NCBI GenBank assembly: GCA_002424625.1 | Contig: DIKR01000003.1 | Location: 1-31,959, forward strand | DNA from: Desulfuromonadaceae bacterium UBA5613 | GTDB lineage: Bacteria > Desulfobacterota > Desulfuromonadia > Desulfuromonadales > UBA2197 | Length of the DNA: 31,959 bases | Reading direction: 5' to 3' | Shown here: piece after piece, positions 11,081-17,905 of the stretch | Position numbering within the stretch: the stretch's first letter is position 1 | Layout: every line of letters starts with the position of its first letter | Notes under the pieces: generated by a model | The model's input: only the letters and a program-made list of their open reading frames with translations | Told to the model about the DNA's origin: nothing | Database searches by the model: none | Translations under genes and position numbers: made by a program

Positions 11081-12235
11081 GTGCGGATCGTCGAGAAAGA
11101 GATCGCCTTTGAAATCCCGCGCGGCCATCATCAGCACGTGATGATCGCGCAACTGCCGACCCGAGTTGAAATCGGCGACGTCGGTTTCCGGATCAGTGCT
11201 CCCGAAGAGCAGTGGGCCCAGGTTCACTCTGTCCTCGATCTGGTTGCCGCCGGCGCGGGGAACCTCAAGAAGCTCCACTTCCTACTCTTTCCCGAAACGA
11301 TCCTGCCGCTCCAATTTCTTGATGCTGCGCTCACTCGCATTGCTGAAGAATTCCGGGAAAATACCGTTACGGTCTTTGGGGTCGAGCATCTGCGCCTGGC
11401 TGATTACCGTACTCTTCTCGAACGCTGGCCCGAGGATAATGCCGAAGCCCTGGCTTCGGTTTTGGACGATCTTGACGCCGGTAATGTCGACGACGTTCCG
11501 GTGAACTGGTGCGTGATTGCGGTTAAAGAGTCGAGCGGCCGGTTGCGGGTCTTTCTCGAAGCCAAGAGTCACCCCTTCTTCGGCGAAGAGACGGTCGATC
11601 CCTTTCACGATCTGTATCGGGGCAAAATCTTCCCCCTCTTTCGCTGCCGGCCGACCTGCTTCAATTTCATGACTCTGATCTGTCTCGACTACATCTACCG
11701 GGATCTTTACGCTTCGAATATCAGCACGATCATTGAGCGCGCCAATGAGCTCTTCTTTGAGACCCGGCAGCGCCTTGATCTGCTTGCCGTCATCCAATGC
11801 AACCCCAAGCCCGAGCATCAAGCCTTTCGTGACGTGGTTAACGGCTTTTACGGCGAATACCTTTCTTATACTCCCGGGGTCCGTGATACCGTCACCCTCT
11901 TTTGTAACACTTCCGACGAGAGTCAGTGTCAGGGCTTGCGCGGCGACGCCCATTTTGGTCATTCGGCGGCGGTGATTCATCGCAGTCATAAACTGGAGAA
12001 GATGGAGCAGGGGGAATTCAGCAGCGATGATTTTGGCGGTCTGCCAATCTGTCGCCTGCGTTTTGGCAATCAGACCCGCCTTTACTACTTTAATCTGCCC
12101 CTTTTCCACGAGCTTGACCCCCGGACCACCCGTGTGCCGCTCAAGCTGCACAGTATCTTTCGCCAAGGCGCCGATGGTAGCTGGCGACAACTTCTGGAAA
12201 AGGATTTGAGCTCCGGCCCTGCGCCGACGGCATAA
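11081..12235 (+). CDS. Divergent nitrilase-superfamily-like protein
   Basis: I do not recognise a named family for this 384-residue protein, but three segments fit the Glu-Lys-Cys triad of carbon-nitrogen hydrolases in the right order. They are E72 in LLFPETILP, K162 in LEAKSHPFF, and C201 in TLICLDYIYRD. A region near residue 235 (LLAVIQCNPKPEHQAFRD) and the later VTLFCNTSDES resemble the strand and Asn stretch that follow the nucleophile in nitrilases. It has no signal peptide or membrane segment. It starts with GTG at 11081, five bases after the Nudix stop, with GAGGTG about 12 bases upstream. Spacing suggests co-expression with the Nudix gene and then argH, 16 bases downstream. Substrate is unknown. 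The nitrilase assignment is inferred from motifs; an inactive homologue is possible. Confidence 0.6.
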   Translation: MRIVEKEIAFEIPRGHHQHVMIAQLPTRVEIGDVGFRISAPEEQWAQVHSVLDLVAAGAGNLKKLHFLLFPETILPLQFLDAALTRIAEEFRENTVTVFGVEHLRLADYRTLLERWPEDNAEALASVLDDLDAGNVDDVPVNWCVIAVKESSGRLRVFLEAKSHPFFGEETVDPFHDLYRGKIFPLFRCRPTCFNFMTLICLDYIYRDLYASNISTIIERANELFFETRQRLDLLAVIQCNPKPEHQAFRDVVNGFYGEYLSYTPGVRDTVTLFCNTSDESQCQGLRGDAHFGHSAAVIHRSHKLEKMEQGEFSSDDFGGLPICRLRFGNQTRLYYFNLPLFHELDPRTTRVPLKLHSIFRQGADGSWRQLLEKDLSSGPAPTA

Positions 12236-12251
12236 TCACCTAAGGAGAGCC

Positions 12252-13634
12252 ATGAGTCAGGACAAACTCTGGGGCGGCCGTTTCAATCAGCCGACCAACA
12301 AATTCGTCGAAGAATTCACTGCTTCGATCAACTTCGATCAGCGGATGTACCGTTATGATATTTCCGGTTCCATTGCCCACTGCCAGATGCTGGCGAAGCA
12401 GGCGATTATCAGCAGCGAGGAGTCGGCGATCATTATTGCCGGACTCGAAGGGATTCTGGCTGATATCGAAGCCGGCAACTTCGAATTCAAGGTCAGCCTC
12501 GAAGATATCCACATGAATATCGAGGCGCGCCTGACTGAGCGCATCGGACCGGTCGGCGGCAAGTTGCACACCGCCCGTTCGCGCAACGATCAGGTTGCCG
12601 TTGATATCCGCCTTTATCTGCGCGATGAAGTGGCAGCGGTGCTGAGCTTTCTCGAGCAGTTGCAGGAGTCGCTCCTGGGTCAGGCTGAGGCTAATCTCGA
12701 TACGATCATGCCCGGCTTCACCCACCTGCAGACGGCGCAACCGATCCTCTTTGCCCACCACATGCTCGCCTATTACGAGATGATCAAGCGTGATGCGAGC
12801 CGCTTTGCCGATTGTGCGGTGCGCCTTAACTTTCTCCCCCTCGGAGCCGGGGCACTGGCCGGCACCACCTTCCCGATCGATCGTGAGTATGTTGCCGAAC
12901 TCCTCGGTTTTGCCGGGGTGACCCGCAACTCCCTCGATTCGGTCTCGGACCGCGATTTTGCCATTGAATTCTGCGCGGCGAGTTCGATCCTGATGATGCA
13001 TCTGTCACGCCTTTCCGAAGAGCTGATCCTTTGGTCGACTGCCGACTTCAACTTCATCGAACTCACCGATGCTTTCTGCACCGGCTCGTCGATTATGCCG
13101 CAAAAGAAGAATCCCGATGTCCCTGAACTCGTGCGCGGCAAGACCGGCCGCGTTTACGGCAATCTTTTCAGTCTCCTCACCCTGATGAAGTCGCTGCCTC
13201 TCGCTTACAACAAGGATATGCAGGAAGATAAGGAGCCCCTCTTTGACACCATCGACACGGTGAAGGGGAGTCTGAAAATCTTTGCCGAAATGATCGCCCT
13301 GATGAAGGTGAAGCCCGCGCCGATGCGCCAGGCGGCCGGCCGCGGTTATTCGACCGCCACCGATGTTGCCGACTACTGTGTGCGCAAGGGACTCCCTTTC
13401 CGTCAGGCGCACGAGGTCGTCGGCAAGACGGTGCGTTACTGCATCGAAAATAACAAGGAGATCGACGAACTCACCCTTCCCGAGTTCCGCGCCTTCTCGC
13501 CGCTGATCGAGAGCGATATTTACGCCCATGTCACCCTCGAAGCCTCGGTCAATGCCCGCACGGCGACGGGGGGCACGGCGCGGGTCGCGGTCGAGCGGGA
13601 GATTGCCCGGGCTCGGGCCGAGAGAAAGGGGTGA
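12252..13634 (+). CDS. argH: Argininosuccinate lyase
   Basis: The protein has 460 residues and belongs to the fumarase/aspartase superfamily. It cleaves argininosuccinate to arginine and fumarate, the last step of arginine synthesis. The N-terminus KLWGGRFNQPTNKFVEEFTAS, the HTARSRNDQVAVD motif and the superfamily signature GSSIMPQKKNPD at residues 278-289 are all intact. The ATG at 12252 follows AAGGAG. The end overlaps a GTG by four bases, but the next gene more likely starts at the ATG at 13637. It completes argB-D-F-G-H in one direction. argC, argJ or argA and carAB are not in this window. Confidence 0.97.
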   Translation: MSQDKLWGGRFNQPTNKFVEEFTASINFDQRMYRYDISGSIAHCQMLAKQAIISSEESAIIIAGLEGILADIEAGNFEFKVSLEDIHMNIEARLTERIGPVGGKLHTARSRNDQVAVDIRLYLRDEVAAVLSFLEQLQESLLGQAEANLDTIMPGFTHLQTAQPILFAHHMLAYYEMIKRDASRFADCAVRLNFLPLGAGALAGTTFPIDREYVAELLGFAGVTRNSLDSVSDRDFAIEFCAASSILMMHLSRLSEELILWSTADFNFIELTDAFCTGSSIMPQKKNPDVPELVRGKTGRVYGNLFSLLTLMKSLPLAYNKDMQEDKEPLFDTIDTVKGSLKIFAEMIALMKVKPAPMRQAAGRGYSTATDVADYCVRKGLPFRQAHEVVGKTVRYCIENNKEIDELTLPEFRAFSPLIESDIYAHVTLEASVNARTATGGTARVAVEREIARARAERKG

Positions 13635-13636
13635 GC

Positions 13637-14407
13637 ATGCGTCCTTGGGAGCGGACAAGGCATGCCTTGCCCCTGCAGATTTTGCTGTTAATTCTTCTGG
13701 TTGTCCTTCCCGCCTGCGGCAAGAAGGGGCCGGTGCGTCCCCTCCTGAAGGCCGAGCCGGCAGCACCGGGGCGGCCGGAAGCGCGTCAGATCGGCGGATC
13801 GATCCTCCTTTACGTTGATCTTCCTGAGCGCAATCTTGATGGTACGGCCCTGACCGACCTCAGCGAACTGCGCATCTTCCGGCGTGAAACTGCTGGCGGG
13901 GTCTGTGCCGAATGCGACGAGCCGACACAGCTGTGGCGGAGCATCGATCCCTTGACGGTTTCCCGCGACGGGCAGCGGCTGAGCATTCGCGATGATGATG
14001 TCCGCACCGGCTACGGCTACCGCTATCGTCTCGTCCCGGTCACCAGTCGCGGCCTGACCGGCGCTGCGGCGTCACTGGCGCGGCAGATGCACCCTTTCCC
14101 GCCGGCGCCGCAGGCCTTGACGGCAACCGGCTTCGATCGCCTGGTGCGGCTGCAATGGACGCTCGATCCGGAGCTGGCGCCGGGGTTGACCTTTCTCGGT
14201 TGTCAGATCTACCGAAGCAGCGGCGAAGCCCCTTTCGGGCTGACCCCTTTGACCTCCCAGTTTGTGCAAGGGGAGAAATATGACGATCTCGGTCCCCAGA
14301 ATGGCACTCTTTATCGATATCAATTACGCTGTCTGGCAGAACAAAGCGGCGTCATCGTCGACAGCCCTCCTTCGGCGATTGTCACCGCCACACCGCAGGC
14401 GGAATAG
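13637..14407 (+). CDS. LptM-like lipoprotein with fibronectin III-like region
   Basis: The protein has 256 residues. It has a type II signal peptide (hydrophobic residues 11-25) and a lipobox LPAC with C27 as the acylated cysteine. The mature N-terminus CGKKGPVRP resembles the short LptM/YifL lipoprotein motif, which in Enterobacteria helps mature the LPS transporter LptD. Unlike LptM, it continues for about 220 residues with strand-rich sequence resembling one or two fibronectin type III repeats (around YRYRLVPVTSRGLTGA and YRYQLRCLAEQSG). The residue after the cysteine is glycine, so outer-membrane sorting is expected. ATG 13637 has AGGGG six bases upstream; GTG 13631 overlapping argH is the alternative. 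It sits between argH and dapA, as lptM-like genes often lie near lysine-pathway genes. Confidence 0.72.
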   Translation: MRPWERTRHALPLQILLLILLVVLPACGKKGPVRPLLKAEPAAPGRPEARQIGGSILLYVDLPERNLDGTALTDLSELRIFRRETAGGVCAECDEPTQLWRSIDPLTVSRDGQRLSIRDDDVRTGYGYRYRLVPVTSRGLTGAAASLARQMHPFPPAPQALTATGFDRLVRLQWTLDPELAPGLTFLGCQIYRSSGEAPFGLTPLTSQFVQGEKYDDLGPQNGTLYRYQLRCLAEQSGVIVDSPPSAIVTATPQAE

Positions 14408-14439
14408 GCGAAAGAAGGGGAACACGCTTTGACTTTCGC
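14408..14439 (+). other. Inverted repeat downstream of the LptM-like gene
   Basis: GCGAAAG (14408-14414) and CTTTCGC (14433-14439) form a seven-base inverted repeat with an 18-base loop immediately after the lipoprotein stop. No T-run follows. It may be an RNA-stabilising structure or a weak terminator. Confidence 0.3.
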
Positions 14440-14490
14440 TGGGAGGTATGTTACCAATAATCCTCTTTTTGACTCCTATCTCGCCTGAAA

Positions 14491-14509
14491 ATCAGTCCAT
14501 TTTACTGAT
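14491..14509 (+). other. Small inverted repeat upstream of dapA
   Basis: ATCAGT (14491-14496) and ACTGAT (14504-14509) form a six-base inverted repeat with a seven-base spacer, 24 bases before the dapA ATG and just before a TTTTTT stretch. It could be an operator, a weak terminator or a leader hairpin. The preceding TTTTTGACTCC has a -35-like TTGACT at 14469-14474, but no good -10 lies at the right distance. Confidence 0.25.
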
Positions 14510-14532
14510 AAAACCGTTTTTTGGAGGTTTCT

Positions 14533-15408
14533 ATGTTCAAAGGATCCATGGTTGCCCTCGTTACCCCTTTTGATGCTCAAGGGCGCTTCGAGGAAGAAGT
14601 TTATCGCCAGCTCGTCGAATTTCAGATCGAGAACGGCACGGATGCTATCATCCCCTGCGGCACCACCGGCGAATCCGCCACCCTTGATTACGAGGAGCAT
14701 GACCGGGTCATCCGTGTCTGTATCGAGCAGGTCAACAAGCGGATTCCGGTCATCGCCGGCACCGGCTCCAACTCGACAGCGGAAGCGATTGAACTGTCGC
14801 AGCACGCGAAAGAGATGGGGGCGGACGGTGTCCTTCTCGTTTCCCCTTATTACAATAAGCCGTCGCAGGAAGGGCTTTACCAGCACTACAAAAAGATTGC
14901 GGAAACAGTGGCTCTCCCCCAGGTCCTTTACAATGTTCCCGGTCGCACCGGGATGAATATGGAAGCGCAGACGACCATTCGCCTTGCCGAGTTTGCCAAT
15001 ATCGTTGCGATCAAGGAGGCTTCGGGGAGTGTCACCCAGGCGAGCGAAATCATTGCCGCCGCCGCTGACAAGATCGATGTCATCTCTGGCGACGACTTCC
15101 TCACCCTGCCGCTGATGGCTTGCGGCGCCACCGGCGTCATCTCCGTCACCGCCAATATCGCTCCGAAACAGGTCAAGGCGATGGTTGCGGCGATCAATGC
15201 CGGCAACTGGGCTGCGGCCAAAACCCTCCATCTGGATCTCCTGGAGTTGCATCAGGCGATGTTCATTGAGAGCAATCCGGTTCCGGTCAAGACTTCGCTG
15301 GAGTTGATGGGGAAGATCGCTGCTCACGTTCGTCTCCCGCTCGTGCCGATGCAGGCGGGGAGTCTGGCGAAGTTGACGGCGGTCCTCAAGAAACAGGGGA
15401 TGTTATGA
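14533..15408 (+). CDS. dapA: 4-Hydroxy-tetrahydrodipicolinate synthase
   Basis: The protein has 291 residues and folds as a TIM barrel. It condenses pyruvate with aspartate semialdehyde, the committed step of the diaminopimelate/lysine pathway. The catalytic residues fall at the canonical numbers: Y133 in LYNVPGRTG and the Schiff-base lysine K161 in IVAIKEASG. The N-terminus MFKGSMVALVTPFD is typical. The ATG at 14533 has a near-perfect GGAGGT five bases upstream; the in-frame TTG at 14521 is not needed. The stop overlaps the dapB start (ATGA). Confidence 0.97.
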   Translation: MFKGSMVALVTPFDAQGRFEEEVYRQLVEFQIENGTDAIIPCGTTGESATLDYEEHDRVIRVCIEQVNKRIPVIAGTGSNSTAEAIELSQHAKEMGADGVLLVSPYYNKPSQEGLYQHYKKIAETVALPQVLYNVPGRTGMNMEAQTTIRLAEFANIVAIKEASGSVTQASEIIAAAADKIDVISGDDFLTLPLMACGATGVISVTANIAPKQVKAMVAAINAGNWAAAKTLHLDLLELHQAMFIESNPVPVKTSLELMGKIAAHVRLPLVPMQAGSLAKLTAVLKKQGML

Positions 15409-16208
15409 TCAAAGTGGCCGTGACCGGGGCTGCCGGTCGCATGGGCGGGCGGATCATTACCGCGATCAAAGAGGCCGACGGAGTGATGCTGGCAGGCGCC
15501 ACCGAACGGGCCGGCCACGACGGCATCGGTGCGGATGCAGGGAGCGCTGCCGGTTGCGGGCCGCTCGGGGTCAAGATCAGCGACTCGCTGGCGGAAGCTC
15601 TGGGCAATGCCGACCTCCTTATCGATTTTACCTTTCCTGAAGTGACCCTCGAAAATATCAAGGTCTGCGCCGCTCTCGGCAAGGGAATCGTCATCGGTTC
15701 CACCGGCTTTTCCCCGGCGCAGCGTGAAATCATCCGGGAGTACGCACGCACCATCCCGGTCGTTCTCGCTCCGAATATGAGCGTCGGCGTTAACCTTTGC
15801 TTCAAGCTCCTCAAGGATGTTGCCGCCACTCTCGGTGACGACTTCGATGTCGAAATTGTCGAACTCCACCACAACAAGAAGAAGGATTCTCCGAGCGGCA
15901 CGGCGGTGCGCATGGGGGAGATCGTCGCCGAAGCTCTGGGGCGCGATTATAATCAAGTCGCCAACTTTCATCGCGAAGGGATGTGCGGCGAGCGCACGAA
16001 AGAAGAGATCGGCATGCAGACGGTGCGCGGCGGCGATATTGTCGGCGAGCACACCGTCTACTTTATCGGTCAGGGGGAGCGCATCGAGATCAGCCATCGG
16101 GCGATGAGCCGTGACATGTTCGCGCGGGGGGCGGTGCGAGCGGCTGGGTGGCTTGGCGGCAAACCGGCTGGGTTCTATGATATGCAGGATGTGCTGGGAT
16201 TGAAATAG
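15405..16208 (+). CDS. dapB: 4-Hydroxy-tetrahydrodipicolinate reductase
   Basis: The protein has 267 residues. It reduces the DapA product to tetrahydrodipicolinate with NAD(P)H. The dinucleotide-binding loop GAAGRMGG is at residues 7-14. The active-site segment ELHHNKKKDSPSGTA contains H155, H156 and K159, matching the catalytic histidine and lysine of the family. GSTGFSPAQ is also conserved. Translation is coupled to dapA through the ATGA overlap. A palindromic terminator element follows five bases after the stop. Confidence 0.97.
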   Translation: MIKVAVTGAAGRMGGRIITAIKEADGVMLAGATERAGHDGIGADAGSAAGCGPLGVKISDSLAEALGNADLLIDFTFPEVTLENIKVCAALGKGIVIGSTGFSPAQREIIREYARTIPVVLAPNMSVGVNLCFKLLKDVAATLGDDFDVEIVELHHNKKKDSPSGTAVRMGEIVAEALGRDYNQVANFHREGMCGERTKEEIGMQTVRGGDIVGEHTVYFIGQGERIEISHRAMSRDMFARGAVRAAGWLGGKPAGFYDMQDVLGLK

Positions 16209-16212
16209 ATTT

Positions 16213-16283
16213 TGTAGGGGCGCAGCATGCTGCGCCCTTTTTTAAAATAATCAAAAGCGGGCGCAGCATGCTGCGCCCCTACA
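16213..16283. repeat. 71-bp nested palindromic repeat element between dapB and dapL
   Basis: The two arms, 16213-16237 and 16259-16283, are inverted copies of a 25-base unit starting TGTAGGGG. Each arm contains the same self-complementary 20-mer GGGCGCAGCATGCTGCGCCC (16218-16237 and 16259-16278). The element is therefore both an inverted and a direct repeat. The 21-base centre is A/T rich. This is the look of a dispersed intergenic palindrome or very small MITE; that it is dispersed elsewhere in the genome is an inference. Confidence 0.75.
16218..16243 (+). terminator. Intrinsic terminator after dapB (left arm of the repeat)
   Basis: GGGCGCAG and CTGCGCCC pair around a CATG centre and are followed directly by six T residues (16238-16243). 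This left arm should terminate the dapAB transcript. Confidence 0.75.
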
Positions 16284-16307
16284 TTTTATTACCGGAGAAT
16301 TTTCATT

Positions 16308-17540
16308 ATGGCCAAGATCAACGACAACTACCTGAAACTCAAAGCCGGTTACCTCTTTCCCGAAATCGGACGTCGCGTCCGTGAATTCAGCGCCGCCAAT
16401 CCTGACGCCAAGGTCATCCGCCTCGGCATTGGCGACGTCACCCGTCCTCTCGCTCCGACGGTGCTCAAGGCTTTTCACGCTGCTGTCGACGATCTCGGCA
16501 CCACCGATCACTTTGCCGGTTACGGTCCGGAGCAGGGGTATGACTGGCTGATCAACACCATCATTGAGAAGTCTTACAACCCCCTCGGCGTCGAGCTGAA
16601 GACCTCCGAGATCTTCATCTCCGACGGCTCCAAATGTGATTGTGCCAACATCCTTGACATCTTCGCCCTCGACAACGTCGTCGCCATCGGCGATCCGGTC
16701 TACCCGGTCTACAACGACACCAACGTTATGGTCGGCCGCACCGGCGAAGCGAACGAGAAGGGCTACTACGAAAAGATCGTCTACCTCCCCTGCACCGAAG
16801 CGAACAACTTCAATCCGGCGCTGCCGACGTCGAAGGTCGACATCATCTATCTCTGCTTCCCCAACAATCCGACCGGTACCGTGGCGAGCAAAGCGGAACT
16901 CAAGAAGTGGGTTGACTACGCCAATGCCAACGACTGCGTGATCTTCTTCGACGCCGCCTACGAAGCCTTTATCACCAACCCCGAGATCCCGCACTCCATC
17001 TACGAGATCGAAGGGGCGAAGAAGTGCGCCATCGAGTTCCGCTCCTTCTCCAAGACTGCCGGCTTCACCGGCGTCCGCTGCGGCCTGGTGGTCGTGCCGG
17101 AAGAGGTGATGGGCACGACCAGCACGGGCGAGAAGTACAGCTTCAACAAGCTGTGGAATCGTCGCGTCAGCACCAAGTTTAACGGCGCCTCCTACCCGGT
17201 GCAGCGCGCTGCTGCCGCGGTCTATTCTGACCAGGGGTGGCAAGAGACCAAAGAGATCATCGATTACTACATGGAGAATGCCCGACTCATCCGTGAAGGG
17301 CTGAGAGAAGTCGGCGTCACCTGCTATGGCGGTGTCGATGCCCCCTACATCTGGCTGAAGACGCCGGGCGGCATGAGTTCCTGGGACTTCTTCGACAAGC
17401 TGCTGAATGAGTGCAACGTCGTCGGTACCCCCGGCAGCGGTTTCGGCCCCTCCGGTGAAGGCTACTTCCGCCTCTCCGCTTTCGGCCATCGCGAGAATGT
17501 GATCGAGGCGGTGGCGAGGATCAAGAAAAATCTGAAGTAG
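16308..17540 (+). CDS. dapL: LL-diaminopimelate aminotransferase
   Basis: This is a 410-residue class I/II PLP aminotransferase. It converts tetrahydrodipicolinate directly to LL-diaminopimelate with glutamate as amino donor, bypassing the acylated DapD/DapC/DapE intermediates. The start KINDNYLKLKAGYLFPEIGR is the family hallmark. The PLP lysine is K249 in FRSFSKTAGFTGVRCG, and CFPNNPTGT is also present. The ATG follows CCGGAG at about 12-base spacing, which is rather long. It lies behind the dapB terminator, so it may have its own promoter in the A/T-rich part of the repeat, though none is convincing. A terminator follows 11 bases after the stop. Confidence 0.97.
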   Translation: MAKINDNYLKLKAGYLFPEIGRRVREFSAANPDAKVIRLGIGDVTRPLAPTVLKAFHAAVDDLGTTDHFAGYGPEQGYDWLINTIIEKSYNPLGVELKTSEIFISDGSKCDCANILDIFALDNVVAIGDPVYPVYNDTNVMVGRTGEANEKGYYEKIVYLPCTEANNFNPALPTSKVDIIYLCFPNNPTGTVASKAELKKWVDYANANDCVIFFDAAYEAFITNPEIPHSIYEIEGAKKCAIEFRSFSKTAGFTGVRCGLVVVPEEVMGTTSTGEKYSFNKLWNRRVSTKFNGASYPVQRAAAAVYSDQGWQETKEIIDYYMENARLIREGLREVGVTCYGGVDAPYIWLKTPGGMSSWDFFDKLLNECNVVGTPGSGFGPSGEGYFRLSAFGHRENVIEAVARIKKNLK

Positions 17541-17551
17541 TCGTTATACTC

Positions 17552-17583
17552 AAAGGGCGCTCATAAAGGCGCCCTTTGTTTTA
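17552..17583 (+). terminator. Intrinsic terminator after dapL
   Basis: AAAGGGCGC (17552-17560) pairs with GCGCCCTTT (17569-17577) across an eight-base loop. It is followed by GTTTTA. Confidence 0.75.
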
Positions 17584-17599
17584 GCGAAAGGAGAGAATC

Positions 17600-17854
17600 A
17601 TGGGGACACACTGGCGTATTTTACTGCTGGCGATCTTGCTGAATGCGACTCTGGCGGTAGGGGCATTGGCGCGCACTGTCTATCTGGCGGATGGCGGGAT
17701 CATCGAAGCACAAAAGGTCTGGCAGGAAGAAGGGATGATTTGTCTCCTCCTCAACCGCGACAGCCTGATCACTTTCTCTCCTGAAGAGATCAACATGCAG
17801 AAGACTTTTGCTAAAAAGAAGAAGGCGCCCCTTCCGCCCGTCAGGAAGAAGTGA
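17600..17854 (+). CDS. Small secreted protein of unknown function
   Basis: The protein has 84 residues. It has a clear Sec signal peptide (hydrophobic residues 7-21, probable cleavage after GALA near residue 24). A short strand-rich mature part follows (VYLADGGIIEAQKVWQEEG and MICLLLNRDSLITF), with a lysine-rich tail (AKKKKAPLPPVRKK). The basic C-terminus could bind peptidoglycan, nucleic acid or LPS, but nothing identifies a family. The ATG follows an excellent AAAGGAGAG ribosome binding site. It lies between the dapL terminator and a bidirectional terminator shared with asnS, so it is a single-gene unit or read-through from dapL. Confidence 0.7.
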   Translation: MGTHWRILLLAILLNATLAVGALARTVYLADGGIIEAQKVWQEEGMICLLLNRDSLITFSPEEINMQKTFAKKKKAPLPPVRKK

Positions 17855-17870
17855 CGGTATTTGTAAAAGA

Positions 17871-17905
17871 GGCCGTGAATCAGTATTCACGGGCTTTGTT
17901 TCTTT
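17871..17905. terminator. Bidirectional terminator between the small secreted gene and asnS
   Basis: CCGTGAAT (17873-17880) and ATTCACGG (17885-17892) pair around CAGT. On the + strand the stem is followed by CTTTGTTTCTTT. On the - strand it is followed by CCTCTTTTAC. It lies between convergent genes and should serve both. Confidence 0.7.
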
